64,000 nt of DNA from contig NZ_CP064703.1 of assembly GCF_023101085.1 (NCBI RefSeq), positions 7,440,001 through 7,504,000 of the forward strand, given 5' to 3'. Position numbers and translations under genes: made by a program. This stretch comes from Bradyrhizobium sp. 170. GTDB taxonomy: Bacteria; Pseudomonadota; Alphaproteobacteria; Rhizobiales; Xanthobacteraceae. The notes under the pieces were generated by a model, which saw nothing but the letters and a program-made list of their open reading frames with translations, was not told the DNA's origin and did no database searches. Below, in pieces: positions 52,866-61,688 of the stretch; the first letter of the stretch is position 1; every line of letters starts with the position of its first letter.

Positions 52866-53555
52866 TTACGCGGCCGCGGCTACGTCGACCTTGCGAAAAC
52901 GCACCAGCGAGAAATGGCCGAGCGGCGGCACCAGACGGCGCTCCGCCAGCTCCATGCCGCGCGCGCCGGCCAGCCATTGCGCATAGCGCGACCAGGCGAA
53001 CTCAGCGGTGCGGAAGCCGAGCGGACGAACCACCGGCTGCAGACGCTGCTCGATGAAGCGGCGCATGCCGGCATCGGCGCTGACGCGGGTCAGGATGATG
53101 AGCTCGCCGCCCGGCCGCAGCACGCGGGCGAATTCGTCGAGCGCCTTTTCCGGGTTCGGCACTGCCGTGACGACATATTGCGCCATCACGACGTCGAACG
53201 AATCGTCCGGGAATTCGAGGTTTTCGGCGTCCATCACCGCAAGCCCCTCGACATTCTTCAGGCCGAGTTCGTCGACGCGCTTCTTCGCCTTCTGCAGCAT
53301 CGCTTCCGAAATGTCGGTGCCGAAGATGCGCAGATGCGGCGCGTAGAGCGGCAGCGAAATGCCGGTACCGACGCCGACCTCGAGCACGCGGCCACCGATC
53401 TTGTTGGTCGCCTGGATCGCCGCCTTGCGGCCCTTGCTGAACACGCCGCCGAACACGAGGTCGTAAACCGGCGCCCAGCGATCATAGGCCTGCTCGACCG
53501 TTTCGCGGTCGAAATCGAGCTGCCTCGTACCGTCAAGCTTGATGATGTCTGCCAT
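52866..53555 (-). CDS. PmtA-like phospholipid N-methyltransferase
   Basis: 229 residues from the ATG at 53555 (AGGACC upstream; the frame is open far upstream but that part lies in the glycosyltransferase gene). Class I SAM methyltransferase: AYDRWAPVYDLVFGGVFSKG at the start, LEVGVGTGISLPLYAP (58-73), DISEAMLQKAKKRV, DAENLEFPDDSFDVV and LRPGGELIILTRV. The start and spacing resemble Rhodobacter-type PmtA, which methylates phosphatidylethanolamine to phosphatidylcholine. The nearby psd supplies its substrate in that pathway. Related ubiquinone methyltransferases look similar, so the substrate is not proven. Confidence 0.72.
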   Translation of the reverse strand: MADIIKLDGTRQLDFDRETVEQAYDRWAPVYDLVFGGVFSKGRKAAIQATNKIGGRVLEVGVGTGISLPLYAPHLRIFGTDISEAMLQKAKKRVDELGLKNVEGLAVMDAENLEFPDDSFDVVMAQYVVTAVPNPEKALDEFARVLRPGGELIILTRVSADAGMRRFIEQRLQPVVRPLGFRTAEFAWSRYAQWLAGARGMELAERRLVPPLGHFSLVRFRKVDVAAAA

Positions 53556-53599
53556 GGTGGTCCTGCCTTCTCGTCTCACTCGTATGACTGGTTTGATAT

Positions 53600-54655
53600 T
53601 CAACCCTGCACGGCGCTCGCGGCTGGCGCCCGGCGCACCGGCCGCAGCGCGCGGCTTGGCTGCAGCGCGGTCAGATTGCCGATGAACTGCCGTGCGCTGT
53701 TTTCCCAGGAACGCGAAAGCGCAAAATTCCGGCAGGCCTCGCGCGACATCGTCAGCGCGCGCAGGCACGCGCTGCGCAGATCGGTATCGATTGCGCCGAT
53801 CGGATGACCGGCAATGACGTCCTTTGGGCCGGTGACCGGAAATGCCGCAACCGGCGTGCCGCAGGCCAGCGCCTCGAGCTGTACGACGCCGAACGTATCG
53901 GTGAGGCTCGGAAACACGAATACGTCGGCAGCCGCAAGATGCGCGGTCAGGTCCGCGCCTTTCTTCTCGCCGAGGAAAATCGCGTTCGGATATTTCCGCG
54001 CGAGTTGTTCCTTCTGCGGACCGTCGCCGACGACGACTTTCGATCCGGGCAGATCCAACGAAAGAAACGCTTCGAGATTTTTTTCGACCGCGACGCGGCC
54101 CATGGTCATGAAGACCGGCCGCGGCAGATCGAGCGTCGCAGGTGTATGCGGGTTGAACAGCTCGGTGTCGACGCCGCGCGTCCAGAAGCCGAGTTTGCGG
54201 AAGCCCCGCGCGCCGAGTTCCTGCCGCAGCGAGTCGGTCGCGACCATCACTGTGGAAGACGCGGCATGAAAGTGCCGCAGCACCGCATAGCCGACGCTGG
54301 CGGGGAGCCCGGTGCGCACGGCGACATATTCGGGAAAGCGCGTCGTATAGGACGTGGTAAACGCCAGCTTGCGGCGGCGGCAATAGGCGCGCACCGCCCA
54401 GCCGACCGGTCCCTCGGTCGCGATGTGAATGGCGTCCGGCGCAGCGCCCTCGATCCGGCGCGCGATCTCGCGCCGGTTGGGCAGCGCGACGCGCAGTCCC
54501 GGATAGGTCGGCAGGGGCATCGACGGAAATCCATCGGGCGTGAGAAAGCTGATGTCGGCATCCAGCGTTGAAGCACTGCGGGCGAGCGAGGTCAGCGTGC
54601 GGACGACCCCGTTAACCTGTGGATGCCACGCGTCGGTCGCAATCAGTATCTTCAT
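53600..54655 (-). CDS. GT4-type glycosyltransferase
   Basis: 351 residues: N-terminal acceptor domain (ATDAWHPQVNGVVRTL, with the NGV loop of GT4 enzymes) and donor domain with GRVAVEKNLEAFL, the sugar-nucleotide site VFVFPSLTDTFGVVQLEALA and the usual E-x7-E glutamates. The ordering resembles glycolipid-forming enzymes of the GT4 group (for example diacylglycerol glycosyltransferases of alphaproteobacteria), but I cannot name the acceptor. It lies 44 bp upstream of the pmtA-like gene on the same strand, so co-transcription is likely. Confidence 0.8.
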   Translation of the reverse strand: MKILIATDAWHPQVNGVVRTLTSLARSASTLDADISFLTPDGFPSMPLPTYPGLRVALPNRREIARRIEGAAPDAIHIATEGPVGWAVRAYCRRRKLAFTTSYTTRFPEYVAVRTGLPASVGYAVLRHFHAASSTVMVATDSLRQELGARGFRKLGFWTRGVDTELFNPHTPATLDLPRPVFMTMGRVAVEKNLEAFLSLDLPGSKVVVGDGPQKEQLARKYPNAIFLGEKKGADLTAHLAAADVFVFPSLTDTFGVVQLEALACGTPVAAFPVTGPKDVIAGHPIGAIDTDLRSACLRALTMSREACRNFALSRSWENSARQFIGNLTALQPSRALRPVRRAPAASAVQG

Positions 54656-54792
54656 GTCCAGGACCTGAGATGAGCTTCGGAACGATTCTCAAATCCGACG
54701 TTGGGACATGGATATTTCAGGCGTATGACGTCATCGTTCTGTAAGGTTGTTTTTTAAACCCATCTCCACGCTTTTTCATGTAACGTGACAGA

Positions 54793-56196
54793 ATGATGTC
54801 AGACCCGAACGACAATCCTGCACGATCCCGCCGCCGGCGACAGCGGCGGAGCTACGCGCTTCTGATCCTTGCCGCCGGCATGCTCGCCTTCGGCGTTGCC
54901 GCCGGCGCGCTGTATTACGTGCTGCGGCCGACGACGCTGCGGATCGCGGTGGGGCCTGCCGGCAGCGAGGACCAGAAACTGGTCCAGCTGATGGCGCAAA
55001 CATTTGCGCGCGAGGGCAGCTCGGTGCGTCTGTCGCTGGTCACGACGGAAGGGGCGGCGGAAAGCATCGCGTTGTTCACGGCCGGCAAGGCCGATCTCGC
55101 GGTCGCCCGCGGCGACCTGAACCTGCCGGAGAACGCCGAGTCGGTCGCCATCCTGCGCAAGAATGTCGTGGTGCTGTGGGCGCCTTCGGGCCTTCCCGCC
55201 AAGGGCTCGAAGAAGCAGCCGACCCCCAAGATCAAGAGTCTCGACGAACTGGCCGGCCACCGCGTCGGCGTGATCGGGCGGACGCAGGCCAATGTCACGC
55301 TGCTGCGCAATGTCCTGAAAGAGTCCGGCATCAATCCCGACAAGGTCACGATCAGCCAGTTCGCCACTGACAAGATCGGCGAAATGGCGCGCGACCAGAC
55401 GATCGACGCGTTCATGGCCGTCGGCCCGCTCAAGAGCAAGATCACGGTCGACGCCATCGCGTTGACGGCTGCGGCCCGCGGCGAGCCGAAGTTCCTGCCG
55501 GTCGACGTCGCCGATGCCATCGCGAAGAAGAACCCGATCTACGAATCCGAGGAAATTCCCGCCAGCATCTTCGGCTCTTCGCCGCAGCGGCCGGAAGACA
55601 AGGTCGATACGGTTGCCGTCAACCATCTCATCATCGCGCCGAAGTCGTTGTCGGACACGGCGGTCGCCGCCTTCGCCCGCCAGCTCTTCACCAACCGCCA
55701 ACAGCTCGCGCGCGAATTGCCGACCGCCTCGCAGATCGAAAAGCCTGATACCGACAAGGACGCCGCGTTGCCGGCGCATGCGGGAGCTGCCGCCTATATC
55801 GACGGCAACGAGCGAACATTCCTCGAAAAATACACCGACTACATCTGGTTCGTGGTCCTGCTTGTCTCAGGCTTGGGATCGGCCGGCGCCTGGTTCAGGC
55901 ACTACTGGAACAGGGACGAGCGCGAGGTGTATGTCGGCCATCGCGATGAACTGCTCGACCTGATTTCCAGGGTACGCAGGGCGGAAACGCCGGAAGAGCT
56001 GGCAGAGATGCAGAACACAGCCGACGGCATATTGCGTCACGCGCTCGATTGCTATGACGACGGCGCAGTCGAGGACGGCGATCTTTCGGTGATCGGGCTG
56101 GCGCTCGAGCAATTCCACCACGCGGTCGCCGACCGTCGCACGGTGCTCAGCGCCGGCGGGACCGGGACGCCGCGGATGCGCGCTAGCCAGGCCTGA
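54793..56196 (+). CDS. TAXI-type TRAP solute-binding protein with two membrane spans
   Basis: 467 residues. A basic N-terminus and one membrane helix (about 22-44) are followed by a TAXI periplasmic binding domain (TLRIAVGPAGSEDQKLVQLM, IALFTAGKADLAVARGDL, SLDELAGHRVGVIG). A second helix at about 355-375 (YIWFVVLLVSGLGSAGAWFR) and a charged cytoplasmic tail of about 90 residues follow. Standard TAXI proteins are free periplasmic proteins with a TRAP permease; here the permease gene is not in the window, so this looks like a sensor-like or orphan form. Start ATGATG at 54793/54796; both have poor ribosome sites. Confidence 0.8.
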   Translation: MMSDPNDNPARSRRRRQRRSYALLILAAGMLAFGVAAGALYYVLRPTTLRIAVGPAGSEDQKLVQLMAQTFAREGSSVRLSLVTTEGAAESIALFTAGKADLAVARGDLNLPENAESVAILRKNVVVLWAPSGLPAKGSKKQPTPKIKSLDELAGHRVGVIGRTQANVTLLRNVLKESGINPDKVTISQFATDKIGEMARDQTIDAFMAVGPLKSKITVDAIALTAAARGEPKFLPVDVADAIAKKNPIYESEEIPASIFGSSPQRPEDKVDTVAVNHLIIAPKSLSDTAVAAFARQLFTNRQQLARELPTASQIEKPDTDKDAALPAHAGAAAYIDGNERTFLEKYTDYIWFVVLLVSGLGSAGAWFRHYWNRDEREVYVGHRDELLDLISRVRRAETPEELAEMQNTADGILRHALDCYDDGAVEDGDLSVIGLALEQFHHAVADRRTVLSAGGTGTPRMRASQA

Positions 56197-56469
56197 TGGT
56201 TCGGCTGGCTTTTCCCTCGTTCAGGTAAATTGTCAGCGCGGAAGCAGCGCTGCTGCAACGGATCCTCCCTCTCCCACAAGGGGAGAGGGAAAGTGGGAGC
56301 GCCGATCCGCCCCCCAAGGATCGGCAACGAAACCTTAATGAAACAATTCCCTAACGGGACGAAACCATTTTGGCGATTTCGTGCAAATGTCCTGAAACGG
56401 TTCACCTGTACATGTTCCCCAACGACGCGCCGAAAACGGCGCGACAGGGCGTAGAACAGGGGACGACCA

Positions 56470-57153
56470 ATGTTTAATTCATTTAAGCTGAACACCCGCA
56501 TTGCTGCCGCCGCTTTTGGTGCGCTGGCGATCGGCGCGACCGCATTTTCCGTACCCGCCGCCGCAGCTCCGCTGCCGCTGTTTCCGTTTTTCCTGCCGCA
56601 GATCGAAGCCGCCCCGCCGCCGGTGCAGGCCGTGCCCCAGGATGAAGAAGACCGCGCGGTCGAGATGCCGGCCCGCCTGCGCCGCCAGGTCGTGAACTAC
56701 TACACCCGCGAGGCGCCCGGCACGATCATCATCGATACCCCGAACACCTATCTCTATCTCGTGCTCGGCAACGGCCAGGCGATGCGCTACGGCATTGGCA
56801 TCGGCCGCGACGGCTTCACCTGGTCGGGCACGCAGACGATCACCCGCAAGGCCGAATGGCCGGCCTGGACCCCGCCCCCGGAAATGATCGCCCGCCAGCC
56901 CTATCTGCCGCGCCACATGGCCGGCGGCCCCGGCAACCCGCTCGGCGCCCGCGCGATGTATCTCGGCGGCACCATCTATCGCATCCACGGCACCAACGCG
57001 CCGGAGACAATCGGAACCCGCGTTTCCTCGGGCTGCCTCCGCCTCACCAACCAAGACGTCTCTGACCTCTATTCACGGGTCGGCGTCGGCACCAAGGTGA
57101 TCGTGCTTCCGATGACGGATCGCCGCGCCGATCTCGGCCGGACCATCCGCTAA
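56470..57153 (+). CDS. L,D-transpeptidase (YkuD family)
   Basis: 227 residues with a signal peptide (FGALAIGATAFSVPAAAAP) and a YkuD domain: IIIDTPNTYLYLVLGNG starts the fold, and HGTNAPETIGTRVSSGCLRL carries catalytic His 173 and Cys 189. It crosslinks peptidoglycan (3-3 bonds) or links it to proteins in the periplasm. There is a strong intrinsic terminator after it at 57179. The region 56197-56469 upstream holds a small hairpin-rich stretch (CCTCTCCCACAAGGGGAGAG) and no gene. Confidence 0.92.
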   Translation: MFNSFKLNTRIAAAAFGALAIGATAFSVPAAAAPLPLFPFFLPQIEAAPPPVQAVPQDEEDRAVEMPARLRRQVVNYYTREAPGTIIIDTPNTYLYLVLGNGQAMRYGIGIGRDGFTWSGTQTITRKAEWPAWTPPPEMIARQPYLPRHMAGGPGNPLGARAMYLGGTIYRIHGTNAPETIGTRVSSGCLRLTNQDVSDLYSRVGVGTKVIVLPMTDRRADLGRTIR

Positions 57154-57178
57154 GTCGACAAGGTTGGCATCGAACAAC

Positions 57179-57206
57179 GGCCCCGGTATCCACCGGGGCC
57201 TTTTTC
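57179..57206 (+). terminator. Strong intrinsic terminator
   Basis: 9-bp stem GGCCCCGGT / ACCGGGGCC with loop ATCC and a TTTTTC tail, just after the L,D-transpeptidase. Confidence 0.92.
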
Positions 57207-57222
57207 TGTGCGCGATGACGGC

Positions 57223-58692
57223 CTATCGTTCAAAGGCCCGAGCCAGCCGGGCGATCGCCGGCGCAATGATCGGAAGCGGATAGCCGCTGAAGCCCAGCAT
57301 CAGCGCCGATTGCGCCGGTGCCTCAACATAGAGGCGGCTCATCGCACGAACGACGACGCCGTGTTCCCGCGCCGTCCGTTCGATCTTGACGTCCGACAGC
57401 CCTCGTCGCGTGTAAGCAACCAGATGCATGCCCTGGTCCGGCGGATCGACAGTCAAATGGTCGCCCAGGCGGCGCCTGAGGGCTGCGACCAGTGCGTCCC
57501 GCTGGTTGCAGTACATCTGGCGCATTCTGCGGATGTGGGCTGCGAAATGTCCCTCTTCCATGAAGGCGGTGACGACTGCCTGGCAAAGGCTCGATGGCTG
57601 GCGGTCCATCAGATAGCGCGTAGTCACGAAGGCCCGCGCCAGTGAAGGAGGCACCACGGCGTAGCCGAGCCGAAGTCCTGGAAAGAGCGCCTTGTTGAGG
57701 GTCCCGATGTAGATGACACGCTCGGCTTCATCGAGGCCCTGGAGCGAAGCGAGTGGCCGGCCGCCATATCGGAATTCACTGGCGTAGTCGTCTTCGACGA
57801 TCCAGGCGCCTGACTCTCGTGCCCAGGCAAGAAGTTCGAGGCGGCGTGCCATCGACAGGGCAACGCCTTTCGGAAACTGATGCGAGGGCGTTATGAAAAC
57901 GGCACGCGCCTTTGGAGCGCGCCGGATGCCTTCGGTGACATTGATGCCATGTTGGTCGACCGGTATCGGGCAAACCTTCACGCCTGCCGCGACGAGCACA
58001 AGGCGGGTCAAGGCGTATCCCGGGTCCTCGATCCAGACTTCCGTGTCCGGCCCTTGCATGACACGAATAACGATATCGAGGGCTTGCTGCGTTCCCGCAG
58101 TGATCACGACCTGTTCGGGCTCGCACCGCACGGCACGGGCGGCCTGCAGATAATCGCAAACGGATCTCCGCAGTTCGAGCATGCCGTGCGGATCGGCGTA
58201 GCCAAGGTGTTGCCGGCCGAAGGAACGCAGGCTGCGTGCGCTGAGTTTTCGCCACAGCTCGGCGGTGCGTGCATCCACGAGCGTCCGCCCCAAATTGAAT
58301 GGGCGCTCGTCGTTCTGCGAAGTCACATCGAGGAAACCGTCAAGCTCACGCGGGAAGGCCGCCGCTTGGGCGACTGGTGCTTGCCGTTTCCTGCGGCCAC
58401 GGATCGCTCCGAAAGGCTCAGGAAGATCGGACGCGATATAGGTTCCTGCGCCTTTCTTGCCGAAGGTATAGCCTTCAGCAAGCAGCTGTTCGAAAGCCGA
58501 GACGACGGCAGAGCGCGAAACACCGAGTTGCGCTGCGAGTTCGCGCGTCGAGGGCAGCTTGGTCCCGGGACGGAGCGTTCCTGACAGGATTGCCGATCGT
58601 GACTGCAGGTAGATCTGGCGGAACACCGGCGCATCTGCCGCACGGTCCACTTCGAACGCATAGAGCTTTGCCCAGCCTTGCCTGCTCGTCAC
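57223..58692 (-). CDS. MocR-type regulator (GntR helix-turn-helix plus aminotransferase domain)
   Basis: 489 residues. The winged helix-turn-helix is in LPSTRELAAQLGVSRSAVVS (46-65). From about 130 on, the class I aminotransferase fold is visible with EDDYASEFRYGGRP and TLNKALFPGLRLGY, where Lys 334 would bind PLP. Such regulators control vitamin B6 or amine metabolism genes. It is divergent from a PNPOx-family gene (58870), which it probably controls. Three direct repeats of GCCAAG lie between them. Confidence 0.92.
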   Translation of the reverse strand: MTSRQGWAKLYAFEVDRAADAPVFRQIYLQSRSAILSGTLRPGTKLPSTRELAAQLGVSRSAVVSAFEQLLAEGYTFGKKGAGTYIASDLPEPFGAIRGRRKRQAPVAQAAAFPRELDGFLDVTSQNDERPFNLGRTLVDARTAELWRKLSARSLRSFGRQHLGYADPHGMLELRRSVCDYLQAARAVRCEPEQVVITAGTQQALDIVIRVMQGPDTEVWIEDPGYALTRLVLVAAGVKVCPIPVDQHGINVTEGIRRAPKARAVFITPSHQFPKGVALSMARRLELLAWARESGAWIVEDDYASEFRYGGRPLASLQGLDEAERVIYIGTLNKALFPGLRLGYAVVPPSLARAFVTTRYLMDRQPSSLCQAVVTAFMEEGHFAAHIRRMRQMYCNQRDALVAALRRRLGDHLTVDPPDQGMHLVAYTRRGLSDVKIERTAREHGVVVRAMSRLYVEAPAQSALMLGFSGYPLPIIAPAIARLARAFER

Positions 58693-58720
58693 GGATGTCT
58701 TTCGAAAACGTCAGTTGCCC

Positions 58721-58774
58721 GCCAAGAGTTGCCCCAGATAAGCCAAGTGGTATGCCTCCATTGAGGCCAAGTGG
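58721..58774. promoter_or_regulatory. Three direct repeats, candidate MocR operator
   Basis: GCCAAGAGT (58721-58729), GCCAAGTGG (58742-58750) and GCCAAGTGG (58766-58774). Spacing is 21 and 24 bp start to start, about two helical turns each. MocR/PdxR proteins are known to bind direct repeats. Confidence 0.55.
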
Positions 58775-58869
58775 GTCTTTGCGCAAGACCACCGCCTTCC
58801 TATCCTGTTTCGGAAAACAAGGAAACCTGAAATGCCCGTTCGTTCGAACGACGCGGAGTGCCTGGAATC

Positions 58870-59433
58870 ATGAGCTCACCGCAAATCCGTCGCGCAGACC
58901 GGGCCATGTCGAACGAGCGTACGCTGGAGACGCTGGCACGTGGGTATAGCGGCCGTCTCGCAACGGTGAGCGAGGACGGTTTCCCGTACTGCATTCCGCT
59001 GCTGTATCTCTGGATCAACGGGGAAGTGTATTTGCACACCACCAGTGCAGGAGGACATTTGCGCGCAAACATCGAGCGGGATCAGCGCGTTTGCTTTGAG
59101 GTTGATGAACAGGAAGGCGTCTTTGACTACGGCCGGTTCGAGTGCGATTCGGGTCTCGCCTATCGAAGCGTCTGTCTGTTCGGCCGGATACGGATCGTCG
59201 ACGACGGGGAAGCCAAACAGCTATTCTGCGAAGCGTTGATGGTAAAATACGGCAAGCCGGGGACAAAGCGACCGAGGGGATTCTTCCCGCGGCTCGATGT
59301 CATCACCGTATATGCCATCGCCGTCGAGCGAATGACCGGCAAGGAACATCCACTACCGCCGCTTTCCGAACAATGGCCTGCGAAAGACAGGACGAAGACG
59401 CCACATGCTTCGTGGCCCACCAATGGCCTCTGA
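58870..59433 (+). CDS. PNPOx-family FMN-binding protein
   Basis: 187 residues from the ATG at 58870 (CGGAG upstream; a GTG at 58858 is the alternative). The split-barrel flavin fold is visible: GRLATVSEDGFPYCIPLLYL, then VYLHTTSAGGHLRANIERDQ and RSVCLFGRIRIVDDG. It resembles nitroreductase/pyridoxamine-oxidase-like proteins of the Pfam PNPOx_2 type; the catalytic residues of true PdxH are not all evident, so the reaction is not assigned. It is divergent from a MocR regulator. Confidence 0.8.
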   Translation: MSSPQIRRADRAMSNERTLETLARGYSGRLATVSEDGFPYCIPLLYLWINGEVYLHTTSAGGHLRANIERDQRVCFEVDEQEGVFDYGRFECDSGLAYRSVCLFGRIRIVDDGEAKQLFCEALMVKYGKPGTKRPRGFFPRLDVITVYAIAVERMTGKEHPLPPLSEQWPAKDRTKTPHASWPTNGL

Positions 59434-59592
59434 TCCTCGGGATGGACGCTCGCTGCAAATTGAGTCAAGCCGTTCGTAAATGATCATCCTGGGACGCGCG
59501 CCGGAGGCGGCATCCGGGACCCCCGCACTGGCGCTACTCTCCCCTTCCCTGTAAAATCTCATGGGGCGATTCATTTGGGGTTCGGGGGGACG

Positions 59593-61161
59593 ATGCGTCT
59601 GCCGATGCATCTGAAGACGATTTCGATCGCACTCGCGGTCCTCATCGTCTCGTTTGTGGCCAGCCTGAAGGTGATGGACTTCGTCGCGCCGCGCGCCACG
59701 AACCGGCCGCCCGCGCTTGCCCAATTGCCGCCGCTGCCGCCGGCGCCGCGCGCATCCACCGTGATGGCGCCGATTGCGGTTGCGCTGTCGGCGATCCGCG
59801 ACGCCGCCGATCGCGGCGCGCCGCGCAACTTCACCGGCAAGGCCGACAATCCGATATCGCAGATCCTGCAGAATGCCGATATCGGCTGGACCGCCTCGCG
59901 CGGGCCGATCGTTGCTACCGGCGCGCAGGATGTGCTGTCGATGGCGACGCCGCTGACGGGAACACTCAACGTCACAGGCTCGCTGTCGGCGAAGGCGACG
60001 GGTGCGGTCGGCGACGCGCTCGGCGGCCTGCTCGGCGGCAACGTCGCGAAACAAATCGGCAGCGTGAACATCAAGAACCTCAACGCCAGCGCCGAGATCA
60101 AGGGCAACGTCACCATATCAGCGCGGCCGAAGATCGCCGCGAACTGGCGCATCGAGCCGAATTTGGCGGCGCAGGTCAATCTCGGCGATACCAGCCTTGC
60201 CGTGGCCGGCGCCCGCGTCAACGTGCCTGCGCAGGTGAAGCCGTTGATCGACAAGAATGTCGCCGAGCAAATCGCGCTGGTGCAGGCGCGCATGCGCAAC
60301 GATCCGACCTTCGAACAGAATGCGCGGGCGCAGTGGGCCAAGGCCTGCCGCTCGATCCCGCTGCAGGGCACGACGGCCGGTTCGACGATGCCGGCGCTGT
60401 GGCTGGAATTGCGCCCCATACGGGCGATTGCCGCGCAGCCGCGCGTCGATGCTTCGAACCTCACGCTGACGCTCGGCATCGAGGCGGAGACCCGCATCAC
60501 GCCGGCCGAGACCAAGCCGTCCTGCCCGTTTCCCGCCGAGATCGTCATCGTGCCGCCGACGCCGGGACGGGTCGCGATCGCCGTTCCCATCGACATGCCC
60601 TTCACCGAACTCAACAGAATCGTGGAAGCGCAGTTCGCCGGAAAGACTTTTCCGGAAGATGGGTCCGGCTCGGTCGACGTCACCGTCAAGCGCGCCAGCG
60701 TCGCGGCGTCGGGCAACCGCCTGCTGATTTCGCTGCTGGTGAGCGCCAAGGAAAAGAAGAGCTTCCTCGGCCTCGGCGGCGAGGCCAATGTGCATATCTG
60801 GGGCAGGCCCGTGCTCGATCAGGCCGAGCAGACGCTGCGGCTGACCGATATCGAGCTCGCCGTCGAGTCGGAGGCCGCCTTCGGGCTGCTGGGCGCCGCG
60901 GCGCGCGCCGCCATCCCGCATTTGCAGAAGACGCTGGCGGAAAAGGCGACCGTCGACCTCAAGCCGTTCGCAAGCAACGCTCAAAGAAAGATTGCGGCAG
61001 TGATCGCCGATTTCCAGAAGAACGAGGACGGCCTGCGGGTCTCGGCTGAGATCAGCAAGCTGCGGCTCGCCGACATCGCCTTCGATTCCAAAACGCTGCG
61101 CGTGATCGCGGAGGCCGAAGGTGCAATCAACGTCTATGTGACCGCGCTGCCGGCGCTGTGA
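59593..61161 (+). CDS. DUF4403-family envelope protein
   Basis: 522 residues from the ATG at 59593 (GGGGGACG upstream). An N-terminal hydrophobic helix (SIALAVLIVSFVASLKVMDF) acts as signal or anchor. The rest matches DUF4403, a two-half beta-rich domain with NADIGWTASRGPI, IKNLNASAEIKGNVTISARP, PFTELNRIVEAQFAG and LGLGGEANVHIWG. The function is unknown; the fold is thought to bind lipids (BPI-like). A longer start at 59575 adds six residues. Confidence 0.75.
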   Translation: MRLPMHLKTISIALAVLIVSFVASLKVMDFVAPRATNRPPALAQLPPLPPAPRASTVMAPIAVALSAIRDAADRGAPRNFTGKADNPISQILQNADIGWTASRGPIVATGAQDVLSMATPLTGTLNVTGSLSAKATGAVGDALGGLLGGNVAKQIGSVNIKNLNASAEIKGNVTISARPKIAANWRIEPNLAAQVNLGDTSLAVAGARVNVPAQVKPLIDKNVAEQIALVQARMRNDPTFEQNARAQWAKACRSIPLQGTTAGSTMPALWLELRPIRAIAAQPRVDASNLTLTLGIEAETRITPAETKPSCPFPAEIVIVPPTPGRVAIAVPIDMPFTELNRIVEAQFAGKTFPEDGSGSVDVTVKRASVAASGNRLLISLLVSAKEKKSFLGLGGEANVHIWGRPVLDQAEQTLRLTDIELAVESEAAFGLLGAAARAAIPHLQKTLAEKATVDLKPFASNAQRKIAAVIADFQKNEDGLRVSAEISKLRLADIAFDSKTLRVIAEAEGAINVYVTALPAL

Positions 61162-61176
61162 TGCAATTCGAGATCC

Positions 61177-61277
61177 GTAGGGGGCAAAGCGCAAGCGTGC
61201 CCACCATCTTCCTGTCCACCATCTTCCTGTTCAAGGAAATGGCGGGCACGGCGCCTGCGCGCCTTTGCCCACCCTAC
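61177..61277. repeat. Palindromic intergenic repeat, family 6, with inner tandem duplication
   Basis: Arms GTAGGGGGCAAAG and CTTTGCCCACCCTAC, inner arms GCGCAAGCGTGCCC and GGGCACGGCGCCTGCGC. The middle holds two tandem copies of CCACCATCTTCCTGT. Only one copy of the family is in the window. Confidence 0.75.
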
Positions 61278-61290
61278 TCATGAAACGCGA

Positions 61291-61503
61291 TCAATCCTCG
61301 AACTTGAACGAGACGTTCACCTTGGCGCGATAGGCCTCGACCTCGCCTTTGGCGTCCAGTTGCAGATCGAGCTTCACGACCTCGGCGACTCTGAGATCGC
61401 GTAACGATTTTCCGGCGCGGCTGACCGCGGCAGCCGCGGCCTTCTCCCAGGAATCCTTGCTGGTGCCGATCAGCTCGATGACCTTGTAGACGCTCTCCGC
61501 CAT
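61291..61503 (-). CDS. Dodecin (flavin-binding)
   Basis: 70 residues from the ATG at 61503 (GGAGGA upstream; the frame is open further up but is not needed). The sequence MAESVYKVIELIGTSKDSWE, AVSRAGKSLRDLRVAEVV and YRAKVNVSFKFED is standard for dodecin, a dodecameric flavin store. A cytosolic protein that may buffer FMN and protect against stress. Confidence 0.95.
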   Translation of the reverse strand: MAESVYKVIELIGTSKDSWEKAAAAAVSRAGKSLRDLRVAEVVKLDLQLDAKGEVEAYRAKVNVSFKFED

Positions 61504-61688
61504 GTCGTCCTCCGTTGATGTCTGGCAGGATGCAAATGCTCCTGCCGCGATACAACCTAACATCGGGACGCGTAGGCTGATAGGATGCGCTGCACCATTG
61601 CGCGAAGGGGCATTTTCAAAATCAAATGGCCGGGCGGCATCACGCCGTCCGGCCATTTTGAGGAAGCCTGGTCGTTCAGACCGATGCC

